A DNA stretch of 64,000 bases, from the NCBI RefSeq assembly GCF_033439725.1, contig NW_026944384.1, positions 124,001-188,000 of the forward strand, read 5' to 3'. This DNA is from Neurospora tetraspora (taxonomy: Eukaryota; Ascomycota; Sordariomycetes; Sordariales; Sordariaceae). Below, one piece after another: positions 21,361-33,394 of this stretch. A program made the position numbers and the translations under genes. Positions within the stretch are counted from its first letter, which is position 1; every line of letters begins with the position of its first letter. The notes beneath the pieces were generated by a model. That model worked only from the letters and a program-made list of their open reading frames with translations, had not been told where the DNA came from and ran no database searches.

Positions 21361-23672
21361 AGCTGCAGAACATGGAGATGCAGGTCAAGAAGGGCCAGCG
21401 ACGCCACAGCCAACAACAAGAGCTGGGGCAAGTGCAAGAAGTTAAACGACCGCCCTAACGACGTAAAAAACGATAAATTCGCCGACTTGTCGTATCATTG
21501 GCATCCGGGCATCCTGCTATCCGTTCTGTTGTCCCAAATAAACACCTTGACAGGTCTTGGGCACTTGACCTCGGTGAGTAAATACCGTATCCACCGCCGC
21601 TATGCGCAGCTTGATATGAGTATGCCTGGAGACTGGTGCAAGCATCCATTGACGACGGGAATGAATAAATCGCGAGAAAGTGACGGCACAGTCAAACACA
21701 AGGGCCAAAGGCGGCGCGGCGTTACATCTTGGCCGATCAACCTCCGTGGGATCCGCGACATGGAAAGGACGGAGTAATGGAATGGCTACCTTGGGACCTA
21801 ATAAATGACTTATAGCAGTCACGGCAATGGCTTGAGGTAGGTGAAGGGCGGCGCAAGGTCCGTTGTTCAGCATTGAAGATCGGAGACTGGTTAGTGCCAA
21901 ACGACGACAGCAAAGTCGAAGATTGAGGTCCCAGTCATTCCCAAGCCCTTACTTCCATATGGCCAGCATACAACCAACAAATGTCAGCATCAAAGTAATA
22001 AACGACACATTGTATGGCTGACTTTGGGGCAGTGACAATGATCGGAATCCTGGAACAGCGGTAGCGCGGGATGTGCCTGGCGATCCGTCTTCAGCCGCGT
22101 AGACCAGCGGTACACAGTCCCACAGGACAAAGTGGCTTGTATCAGGACTGTTATCCGTTTGGGGTAATTGTCGGCGGCTGACAAGATTCCGTGGAACGTT
22201 TCGTTGTGGTCCAATGGAAGAAAGGAGGAGTGAGTGCTGGGCCGTTCGGATGCTTCTTGGTCGTCATCGATGCTTCTCTCGGCAAACAACTGCCCCTGAG
22301 CCGATGTTGACGTGATGAAGTTCGCGGAAGCTCAGGTCCGGACGGAACAGCTGCTCCGTGCACGGGCCATATCTGGACTGAACCCCAAGAGCCCTAAAAC
22401 GATTGACGGCCGAAACGGGTTTGGCCGCGACAGTGGGGGCTGATTGCAGGGCCAAATGCTCCGCTATGACTTCATCGATTGATCGAATGAAGCATTGCGA
22501 TTGGCCAATCTCGATCCAAGTTGACGGCACAACGTCAGGGAGATCTTCAACGCGTCAACACTTCCTTCCGTTGTCAACACATGGTTGGGGAAGGCATGAA
22601 GCAGCATTGGGGAGGATGTATTCTGGCATTTTGGAGATCACACGAGGCTCCTGCCGTTGCTGGTCAAGTGTTGATACCTACAGAAAAGGGAAAACGACGC
22701 TCGCACATGGAACTCCTTTCCACCACTCTCCCTTTACACGACTTCTTCGGATTGTCATCGATCCGTGCTGGCCGAGACTGGGGGTCCGCTTCTTTTTCCG
22801 TCAACACAGTTCTGATTTGCACGGCGCAAGTCTTCCATTGTTTGATCGCCTCTCTTGTTGCTCGATCGCCTCTCTTGTTGCTCGATCGCAAACCCGCTCT
22901 GTATCCAAACGCATCGCACAAACGTACGGCAAACTCTTTTTCTAAACCTCTGAAGTGGCCAAGTGGAATAACATTTTTGCTTTTTGGCTTTTGTTCCCTT
23001 GCTTCTCTCAGGGTCTCAAGGGCCCATCCGTGCTTATACAACCACTTATAAGGAAGAATTGATATATAAAACAACCCGATTACAGCTTACACTATCAAAC
23101 CTTCTTCTTTTGCCCCTTTTTGCCCCTTTGCCAATACCAAACAGGAGCAACTGCGTACCTTCCGGCGCCTGAGACACGAAGAGTGAATCCCCGCACATGA
23201 CCGCGCCGCTGACCATTCCCGTCATCCTTCCGTGACTTCGACCTGTTTAGCGGCGAAGTGCTGCTTCGGCTCGCTATTTCTAATACATACGGGATACGGC
23301 TGAATCCGAGCAATCGGATCGACATTCTATGACGCCTCCCTGTAATCATCACGGCCGCATTGGACTGATATATCCCATTAAGCCCCTCCCAGAAAACATA
23401 TCATCTCGAGATACCCTGATTCATACCTCCCACGCAACACATTCCTAACATAAACTACTTCGATCCAAAGCGGGCAGTCACTGGCAGCTGCTTCCCCCGA
23501 GGCAGCATATGCCCGCTACATCCAACCAAAACCCGCGATTGTCACAGCGACATCATACCTACAAAGCTTCCGTACAGGCGGCCTTGTACACATCACGCGG
23601 TCACTGCATCCTGCTGTGCCTGCAAACAGTACCTGCACAACACGACGCACGTCAACCACACCCATCCTCGCC
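21361..23672. other. Intergenic, no gene supported
   Basis: Several short open frames but no domain. A 21-base unit (CTCGATCGCCTCTCTTGTTG with one more base) is repeated twice in tandem at about 22840-22890. The last 170 bases look like a normal fungal 5' leader for the UV endonuclease gene. Confidence 0.4.
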
Positions 23673-25747
23673 ATGGCTCCCCGTAAATCCAAAGCAGCGA
23701 CACTGGACACGCCACGAAGCGAGAGTTCCACCTTCAGCTCAACCCTGGACTCCTCGGCCCCGTCGCCCGCACGCAATCTTCGGCGATCAGGTCGTAATCT
23801 TCTGCAGCCCGCCAGCGAAAAGGACCGCGACCACGAAAAACGAAGCGAAGTATTTGGCCGCATGATGGGCAGAGACGACACCGGCCAGGGTTTGCGGAAT
23901 GAGAAGGAACAAGAGGAAGGGGTCAAGATGGCCATAGAAGGCTTGGCCAGGATGGAAAGACGACTGCAAAGAGCGACAAAGAGGCAGAAGAAGCAACTCG
24001 AAGAGGATGGAATCCCCGTGCCATCAGCGGTCAGCCGCCCCCCGACTGTGCCTTATCACCCTACGCCCATCAATGATGCGAAGCCCGAGGCCAAGAAACC
24101 GATGCTCAAGGCCCATCTGAACAACGCCGAGGGCGAGGCGGAAATCGGCGCTGACGGTATCGTGAAAATGGAGACGGCCGCAACCAACATTATCGAACCA
24201 GATCTGGATTCGCAGGATGCGCCCGAACGAGGTGCTGCTCGGCCACCACCTGTCAATAGCAGCTACCTACCATTACCATGGAAGGGCCGACTAGGTTATG
24301 TTCGTACATCGTTGAAGACTCAAAGGATCGTATCTAACAGCTTGTAGGCATGTCTCAACACCTACTTGCGCAACGCAAAGCCGCCCATCTTTAGCTCCAG
24401 GACTTGCCGCATGGCATCCATCATCGACCACAGATATCCGCTTCAATACGAGGACGAGCCGGAACATCACTTGAAGAATAAGCCCGACAAGTCAAAGAAG
24501 CCACGGGACGAACTGGGACACAAGTTTGTCCAGGACCTCGGCTTGGCCAACGCCCGTGACATCGTCAAGATGTTGCGCTGGAACGACAAGTACGGTATCA
24601 AAATGTTTCGACTCAGCTCTGAGATGTTCCCCTTCGCCAGCCATCCAGTGCATGGATATAAACTTGCGCCTTTCGCATCAGAGGTGCTCGCTGAAGCAGG
24701 AAGGGTAGCAGCTGAGCTTGGCCACCGCTTGACCACTCACCCAGGACAGGTAAGCACCCCCGTTGCTCCCTTTTTGTCTCTTCCTAACCAATCCTTTAGT
24801 TCACCCAACTCGGCTCTCCCCGAAAAGAAGTTGTCGACTCCGCCATCCGCGACCTCGAATACCACGACGAGCTGCTCTCGCTCCTCAAGCTGCCTGAGCA
24901 ACAGAACCGCGACGCAGTGATGATCATCCACATGGGCGGCCAATTCGGCGACAAAGCCGCCACCCTCGAGCGCTTCAAGAAGAACTACGCTCGCCTCTCC
25001 CAGTCCTGCAAAAACCGTCTCGTCCTCGAAAACGACGACGTAGGCTGGACCGTCCACGACCTCCTGCCCGTCTGCGAAGAGCTCAACATCCCCCTAGTAC
25101 TCGACTACCACCACCACAACATTTGCTTCGACCCGGCCCACTGCCGCGAAGGAACCCTCGACATCTCGGACCCCAAACTTCAAGAGCGCATAGCCAACAC
25201 GTGGAAGCGCAAGGGCATCAAGCAAAAGATGCACTACTCCGAACCCTGCGACGGCACCGTCACCCCTCGCGACCGACGCAAACACCGCCCACGCGTCGCG
25301 ACTTTACCTCCCTGCCCGCCAGACATGGACCTAATGATCGAAGCCAAAGACAAGGAGCAAGCCGTCTTCGAGCTTATGCGCACCTTCAAACTGCCCGGCT
25401 TCGACAAGATCAACGACATGATCCCCTGCGGCCGCGAGGACGAGAACCGTCCTGCGCCACCGCCCAAGGGACCCAAGAAGAAAAAAGTGGGCACAAGCCA
25501 GAAGAGGAAGAGAGCACCGGATGAAGAGGCGACTGAACTCGAGGGGGTGGGCGCGGGAGCGGATGATGTGTATGTTGCGCCGGAGGGACCGAAGGAGTTT
25601 TCAGAGGAGGAGAGGGCGATGGGTGGACCGTTGAATAGAGTTTATTGGCCGTTGGGGTGCGAGGAGTGGCTGAAGCCGAAGAAGAGGGAGGTTAAGAAGG
25701 GGAGGGTGCCGGAGGAGGGGGAGGATGGTGGGGAGTATGTTGGGTGA
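23673..25747 (+). CDS. mus-18: UV-damage endonuclease (UVDE)
   Basis: Exons 23673-24299, 24348-24749 and 24800-25747, phase 0 throughout, giving 658 residues, close to the roughly 650 of the Neurospora protein. Donors GTTCGT and GTAAGC. The ATG at 23673 (MAPRKSKAATLD) was chosen because nothing upstream has an ATG. The N-terminal 210 residues are basic, as in Neurospora MUS-18. The TIM-barrel core follows: GRLGY..LNTYLRN, RLSSEMFPFASHP, HPGQFTQLGSP, VMIIHMGGQFGDK, LVLENDDVGWT, VLDYHHHNICFDP and KMHYSEP, which hold the metal-binding His/Glu/Asp residues. The enzyme nicks DNA 5' to cyclobutane dimers and 6-4 photoproducts, starting an alternative excision repair in nucleus and mitochondria. The Lys-rich tail ends KKREVKKGRVPEE. 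Confidence 0.95.
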
Positions 25748-28700
25748 TTACGCGGAAGTGAAGGGAAAGGGCCAATATTGAAGAATGATAGGGTTGTTGT
25801 TCTTCGGGTGAAGGTTGATGATACCTTGATGGAGAGCCGAGTCAGAGGTGCAACAAACCAGCTTTTGAGAGGTTTTGAGGCTCAACCTTGGAGATGCCTC
25901 CGTGGATGGCATTCACAGGTAAGTTGAAAAGATGATGGACTCCTTTTGGATTTCATGGTTGCAGTTGCATACGTCATGATAGACCAGCGCGCGTTCTTTG
26001 CAATTTCCATGGTAGTTCAGTTTGATCCGATAAACAAATCATAGAGCGCTGGCTCTTTGCAACAGGCGCGATTTCACACGAATCTTCAACTTTCCATCAT
26101 CAAGCTTCAATCTTCAATACAAGATGTATCAGAGTCTCCAATCGTCCGATCTATTAGAACTTCTTTGATATGTACAACATAGACATTGGGTTAGGTAAAG
26201 TCGACAGCGTCGACCCTACCAAGCGACTGGCTACCGGAGGTCCCTCCGTTCGATCAGTATCGCGAGATCGTGCATTCGCTTGTTTATACCCGATCTGGCT
26301 GGCATTTCGGATCTCACGGTGTGGAACAACCGACAAACCGTCGGGCGGATGTGGGGGAGCTTGCGAAGCATGAAGGACGGTCTAGAACTGCCTTTTCCAC
26401 CTACCTTGCTCCCTTTCACTTGAATGCGAATATGATGTCAAACTCCATGATCTTTGAATGTCCTCGTCATCATTGACCAGGGCAGTCGGCTTTGCGGTCT
26501 CGACCTTTCAACCGACCGACCGACCGACCGACCGACGTCGGTTGAACATCCCGACGAAGTTCGCTGCAACGGCCCAACGGAAGTTGCCGAGCCCGTATTT
26601 GCGGGGGGCTAGGCGGGGTGGAAATGTGTGAAGCCCAATACGAAGCCTGGCCCGGGCCGGCCAAATCTAAAATTGGCGGGCCTGGCCTTATCTGCATAAT
26701 CGTTTCCGCTTTCCGCTTTGAAGTGCGGAATTTGCTTGAGGCGAGCGGGACTGGGGAGCGGAACTGGCGGGAGAAGTAGAGTGTACATGCATTGCACGAT
26801 GGTGTCGGCGCATGACTCGGCGGGAATCTCGGTGATATTTGCTATCTTGTCATGAAAGTTACCAGTACGAACAGAACTTCATGTTACGAACGAAGGTTTC
26901 GAACAAAGCTAGAGGTAACGAACGAATGGATGAGAAGGGACTGGAGGGTGCTCCGAAGGAAGCGATTCAGGCAAGCGAGGCCCCGAGGGTCACGGGGAGG
27001 GAGAAAAAAAACTGACTCGGAGTCTGCTGCAGTAGCTCGCTTGCGATATGTACCATCTGGGTTGAGGGATTGAGAAGGATGCAGGTGGTAAGGCAGTGAG
27101 GCTCAACCTCCGTGGAGGAAAGAAAAGTCTGATGTCAAAATGATGTGAAGAGAAAAAAAAGAGGAGGGGAAAAAATTCCTGGGTCCAACCAAGGCTGTGA
27201 ACGAAACGTGTGTTCAACGGCGGTCAAGCCCAACCCGCGAAGGAGAAAAACAAAGATGGCGCATTAGCTAACATATATCGAATTTTAGGTAAGATACCTC
27301 TATGTATGGCCAAGGAAATCCAGAATGTCGAATTTGTTGAACAGTACAACGCTTCCAGGTTGGGTATGTGGTGGGAAAGATATCGGGTAGGAATACTCTC
27401 GAAACAAACCTTCAGCCAAGACAAGAAAGTTGCCAGCCAGCCAAACAAAGATTCAGGAAAACGTGATGGGAAAGGGCTTCTATATCGAGTTTTGGCAATT
27501 TCTTCAAGAAGCTGAAGCCAAGCCGCCAAGCATTTCCAGGTCCTCCTTTAGAGGAGTGCTTCCAAGGCTTCCAAGGCTTCTAGACGTGAGCGGATATGGC
27601 TGGGAGGCGCAAGCCGGGCGCAAAGTTGTGATATGCAACGTTGTGTTCTCAAGAGGTATGTAATGGCTTAGGTGAGATGATGAAGGAAGCTGAAGCCAAG
27701 GAGTGCGTTTCGAACTTCATCCATATCCGTAATGAGTTTCGATGTTCCAGACTCGAGCCTCTCGGCAACATCATGACTTGACCGGATAATGCGGCTCTTC
27801 ACCTCAGCAAGGGGCCAGTCATATATCTTACCTAATCTCATAGTCATCATGAAATCTTCGTCTCATGACTCCTTCCATGACAGCCAAGAGCTCAGACAAC
27901 AGGTCTCGACCTTGGGAGCAATTTGAATCTGAAGAACAACGCTTGAGCAACGCCCGCTCGGACCCCGGATCCCGAAGTTTCCCGGCCTCGCCTCTGGACT
28001 CTGGAGATTGCCAGGCACTATCGAGCAGAAGTCCTTTTTCTGGCGGCGACGGCGGCTGATGAGGGAAATGAGAGATGATCAATGTCCGCAAGGGCATCAC
28101 GTAAGATGTTTATAAACAATGGTGGACAATCGTGGACAATGAGCTGAGAGATTGAAGGAGGACCGGCGTCGCTGGACATCGGATATGCTCGGGATGATTC
28201 TTGCTGGCGCCGTCTCTATGCGATGTGGTCGCCGTTCTCCTGCTTCGTGATCACCGGCCGACTAGGTACAGGTAGAGTTCATATTGCATCTCGTGTCCGG
28301 CTCCGCGAAGACAAGGGAATGCCTCTTTTCAGCTCGAGGGGCTCGGACGGCAGTGGACGGCAGAGAACGAACGGATGGGTAGGGCTAGTTCTCCGGATCA
28401 CTGGATCAGCAGCGATCAAGATCTTCAGGGGAACCCGTTCATTTGGATCTTGTTTGAGGCCTCCAAATTCCCTTTGCCTGCGTGTTTCCTCTTTGGTCGC
28501 TAAAAAACAGCATGTGCACAACACGTGTGTAGCCGCGGTTATCATGCAAATAATCGTTTCATTCGGTTATATACCCGTTCTCGATTTGAAACAGCGGGTT
28601 GATGGTGATCTTTGTTGATCTTTTCGAGGCGGGCGGCTCGGTGTGGGTGTGGGCAGTGTTCTGGACTTTTGGGGCTTTGAAAAGGTGGGTCCGCATGGTT

Positions 28701-31700
28701 CTTTTAACGAACTGTTTGTCATTTCTGTCTCTCAGCGAGCGTCTGGTTCATGATTTGCTCGGTCACCGGATACAGATGACCTTCCAGGTCACCAAGTTGA
28801 AGCTGTCAACAACCAGAGTCTCACCGAGAATGAAATCAAGTTGTTGCCCATTTATTGCCTCTGCAAAGTATCATGAACTCGAGATATTAGAGTGAATCCT
28901 CCATAAGCGCCAGTGACAACCTGAAACGATAGATGATCGCTGATCGCCCTCGCAGATTTGTTTTATTTCCCGAAACCCCAAATTGAGTTGACTTAAACTT
29001 CCAAATTCGCGGGTCGTGTCCGAGCGTGCGACTATCATATTTTTTTCGGAAGGACGGTTCCTCCCGCTGGCCTGTGTTCCTGTTTTGGCCGCCTGGTCTG
29101 CGGTGGCTAAACGTCGGTCGTGGGTTTGTACCGTAATACATACGCGTACGTAATTACGGTATCGACCGCGGCGGTCGGGGGTATTCGGGGCTACTGGCCG
29201 GGGGTCCGATTACTGGGTCGCGGGGATAACTAGAGGTAACAAAAGACATATCCACTGATGGTCCTTCAAACATGTGTAATTTGACGACAGACGGATTTGG
29301 TGAAATTGAAATTGACTTCAATGTGTTCATCGTTCAGGCAACAAAGACATTTTTGCACGCAAGCGATTGGTGCTTTCCCGCCGACCCGCCGTGGTCTTTT
29401 TCGTTTCTCTGAAGCAGTCGAAAAGGGGAGGGATTGACTGTTGTCCGGTTACTTGGGATGAACCCTTCAGTGTTGGGCATCAAAAACCACCGGGAACTCA
29501 TACCTCCGCCCAGGACCGTCACAGAATCGGTGATGGGATTTTGCGAATCGAGATTGTGAAATCTACCATTCAACACTGACAGCAATGTTTCAGCGAGAAT
29601 TTCAGCTCTTGGGTAATGGTTCTTATGGGTGGTCAAGTTATCAAAAACGGTGAATCGTGCAGCTCGATGCAGCAGCCATGCAGTGCAAGTTGAAGCCGGG
29701 CATGGCCCGGGTGGTGGTAGTGGTGAGTTGGGGTCTGGACTTTTGGGGGCCGAATGGTGGGGTAGGTAATCAGAGCTCTCGAGTTGCTGTGGTTTCTGGC
29801 CAAAAACATCGACAAGACACCCGACAGCTGGTAGAGAGGTGGGTGCGCCGGTAAATGAGTGCATCGTCGAGTTTCAGCTCAATGATGCGGATGGTAGCAT
29901 CGTGAGAAGCGGTTATAGATTACGTTGTTGATGAAGCGGTGATGAGGGCTGGAAGAGGCTGGAGATGACCTTGCATTAAATCCGGAAGTCGTCACGCCGT
30001 CAGCAGCGTCGTGATAGCAACATGTGCCGGATGAACCACGACCGATGATGTCGTCGTCTTCCGCTCCTGCCGGAGGTCGGACAGGTCGGAGAGGTCTCGG
30101 TAAGGTACTAGTCGAGCAGAATTACCGCTAGGGAAAATCGGTGTCGACATTAGTGGTCCATCGGTCTGACCTGTCCGTTGTCAGTTACGAAATTTACCGT
30201 CAGATTCATGCAAAAATGGCGATACTTTCGTAGCTTACCGTACACGTGATGGCTGTCCAGTGTTTTGGGTACCGTATGCCACCCCTGAGCACCGGCTTGA
30301 CAGGCATGGCAGGCTGCTTTGGCGGGCGTGCACGGACTCATGCACGGGCCTTGAATTAGCGTAATTTTCAGAAAATCGTCAGGAAAGGTAAGAATGTCAT
30401 TTTTTCGGTTCCTATCGATCACTAGTCGACATCCATCCATCGTCGGTGACCAATCCTGCCCACCATCCATCCAGGGACGAGATATCAGACCGGGGGGCGA
30501 GGCTGTGGCCAAGACAAGGGGACCAAGATCACGATCTACGTTAACAGAATTTGCTCGGAATTTTCCGGTGAATCTGTTATTTCAACTTTTCCGGTTGCTG
30601 ACCACAGAGCTATGTACGGTAACAACCCTCGGCAAAGGGCCAAGATGAACACGAACAGAGTGGATGCGAGCAGTCCACGGCCACAACGGTATCCTGGGGA
30701 GGTTTCATGGAGCTAGGCATTTTACATCTCGCTCGCCTCGTCATTGTATGAAGGCCGGCGTCCCTCACTCGCTACGTACCGTTGACTCTAGCCATGTGCT
30801 GGTAGATGTGTAGCAGTAGGTAGATCTTAGAATGGCAAGCTAAGCTCCATCAAATCCTGTTTCACGGCTCCAGCTTGTTTCAGCCCAAATATGCAATGAA
30901 CTGCAATCAACCCGTCCTCTTGGCGCCAAAAGCAAAAGGACATGATGTGGGATGAGATGAGGGGAGCTCAAGGGAAGCCGGGAGAGGATTAGTTCAGGGT
31001 CTGGAGATGAAGCTATCCGGAATGAAGCATTTTCAGGTTCGGGTTGGCTTGCAGTGTTCGGATCACAACATCGGTCTTGGAATTATTGGTGAGGAAATAA
31101 GGTATCCTTGCTGAGTCGGTATTGTTTTGGGCATCCGTCAGACAAGCATATCGATTGCGTGTGTCTCATAGGCTGGTGAGACAGAGAGAATGTCATTGAT
31201 GTTGAGATGTTGATGTTGTGTGCAATTGTTGAAAGTGCTGATGATGCTGGCCGGCCGACTTTCTACAAAAAATGACGGCTATGTACAGTAGAGCTAACAG
31301 AATACCCCACAAATTGCCTGGAAATCTGCTAGCAACACTGTCTCCTCGGAAATGCTCTCGTGTGCCTGCAGCACGACGTGGTCGGACTCACATGGGCCTG
31401 GACCGGGAGTTGGCGGGGGAGGTGGATGAGTGGATTAAGAGCCCATCGCTCGGCCATGCAGGTGCAGAGGACAGGCCCATAAAACGCGTGGGGCCAGCCA
31501 CTAACACGGCGTACCGGATTGGAACGGACTGGTACTGGTCCCGTAACTGCAATTTTGCACCACACTAACGACGGGCAAGAGTACTTGGGCAGCCAGCCAA
31601 GAAGGGCACAAGCAACACTCTCGAAGCCCCTCGTGAAGTCCCCTCCGGTCCCCTGTTGTTGACCAGCTTGATGCCGCATGACGTAGATCATCGACCCTGC

Positions 31701-33226
31701 TGCCGACCATGACGGGACCATCCATACCTGGCATGGCCGGCCAGGAAAAAGGGCCCCAATCAAGAAGACAGGGGTCGACGGGGCTTGCAGCGGCCATTAC
31801 TTCATCATGAGAAGCCATGAGTGCCAATTTTGGGTCCCATCCAGTCCGGTGCCATCCTGGGCCATGTCGACATCAGCGTTGCAGCAGGAAGCACGGCGAC
31901 CAGTCATCTTGAATGAGGACCCGGAGGGGGTCACGGAGGGGGGACACAGAGCACGAAAGAAACACAGGGCCCAGCCGACCAGGGCATGGGCATGAACATG
32001 GACGAGAGAGTGACATGGGCAAAGCCTGGAAGAGCGTAGGCAGCCCGATGCGTCCGGTGTGATATATTTCTGATCAAAGTACCTTATACGTTTCACAAAT
32101 ATCTTGATCCCTACGATCCAGTCATCAGGTCAGCCCTCTGGAAATTCTCTTATCTACCACCACCTTGCCCGTTTGTTGCCGACGACCACAGAAGCATGGG
32201 ACAATAACACAACACAACTCAACCCATACACACCGACATGTGGATGACCCGGCCCGTCCATCGTATTGATGAGCTGAGCAGAGAGAGAAAGGGGGACAAT
32301 ACAAGCAGTTGGGTGCCTTTTGCATCTTCAGCTTAAACCCCTGATATAGCCGAACCGACTTTGACACGGTCACGCATTTGCAACTCTTGGCAGTTCTTTC
32401 CTGCAGCAACCTTTTACACATCCGGACCGTGACCTCGACACGAAACACACACAAGGACAAATAGGGAAGGAACAGAAGAACTCGAGAAGGAGCAACTCTG
32501 CTATATAACCATCGAGCCCTGATCATCCAAGCCCTATCCCACAAACCACAAATCACCACCACCATCGGGGACCTCCGACAGAGAGTGATCACTGGGTTGT
32601 GTTTCTTACCCGACACACTTGCAAACGGCCACACACACGCACCCTCCACTACACCTCAAACATTTCGATACCCCGGCTGGCCGATTGAACACTGCCTGGC
32701 TGCGCCTGTTCGCCTTACGCAAGACCATCAACGCACAGAAGGATTCTTTCGGATCGAGACGGAGCAATTCCCAGCGTCTGTGTGCCAACTAACAAACGGC
32801 TGAATTCGCCCACATCCTTCTCTGACCAGTCGAACTTCACTTCTTCTCCTCGCTTGCGACGGACTGAAAACGAACCTTCCTCAATCAAGCAAGGAAGAAG
32901 ATTCCATTTCTATTGCCATTGTCAATTCAAGTCGATGTAAGTTTGATGATTTCCTCTCCCTTTTGGCACCTTGACCGCAGCGTCGATGGCTGTGAACTCG
33001 ATATTCAACGTCGTCGAATCGATGCTCGAAATCCTCGTCCGAAACACCCGCAGAAACAAGCTGCTAACAGCGATCCCCCAGATCACCACCAACTGCTACC
33101 CAAATAGCAGTTGATCAGCAATCGCTAAACTCCAAACAAGCAACCAAATCCAACCAATCAAGACTATCACAACTACCAACCCTCCACCTTCGTTCAAAGT
33201 CAACCCGACAAACCAAACCATCCAAA
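25748..33226. other. Long intergenic stretch, no gene supported
   Basis: About 7.5 kb. All open frames are short, lack a recognisable domain and often lack an ATG. Base composition is mixed and not RIP-like. It holds a short microsatellite at 26511 and, from about 32400, what looks like the promoter and long leader of the small gene at 33227 (TATATAA near 32500, a GTAAGTTTG donor-like site near 32938). Confidence 0.45.
26509..26544. repeat. (CCGA)n microsatellite framed by an inverted repeat
   Basis: About six CCGA units, framed by CAACCGAC on the left and GTCGGTTG on the right, so the whole can fold as a hairpin. Confidence 0.8.
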
Positions 33227-33394
33227 ATGTGCGGCACCAAGATCTCGTACGCGTGCTCGACCACGCTCATTTCGCAGTCGACCACATGCTCCTGCGCGAA
33301 GGTCATCGCCTGTGGCAAGAGCACACTCTACTGCGGCACTTGCAGCCACCCTCGGTGTAAGGAGCTCCGGGGCGAGAGTACGGTGACGGTATAG
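33227..33394 (+). CDS. Small cysteine-rich protein, 55 residues
   Basis: ATG at 33227 in the context CCAAAATG, stop TAG at 33392-33394. The protein starts MCGTKISYACSTT and has eight cysteines: C2, C10, then TTCSC, IACGK, LYCGTC and PRCKE. It has no signal peptide. The paired-cysteine spacing suggests one or two zinc sites and looks like the many small fungal proteins beginning MC. C-ending codons dominate (ATC, TAC, TGC, ACC, AAG), which strongly favours real coding. It follows a long leader rich in CAACCAAATC-like sequence, usual for Sordariaceae. Function unknown. Confidence 0.65.
   Translation: MCGTKISYACSTTLISQSTTCSCAKVIACGKSTLYCGTCSHPRCKELRGESTVTV

Noticed and set aside
22664-23074. 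Minus-strand 136-residue frame
   Set aside because: Starts at TTG, no ATG in a useful place, no recognisable family.
26509-26544. CRISPR-like array
   Set aside because: A four-base microsatellite; there are no spaced repeats of CRISPR size anywhere and the genome is fungal.
25748-33226. Many 60-170-residue frames on both strands
   Set aside because: None shows a domain, consistent codon bias or splice logic; treated as intergenic.
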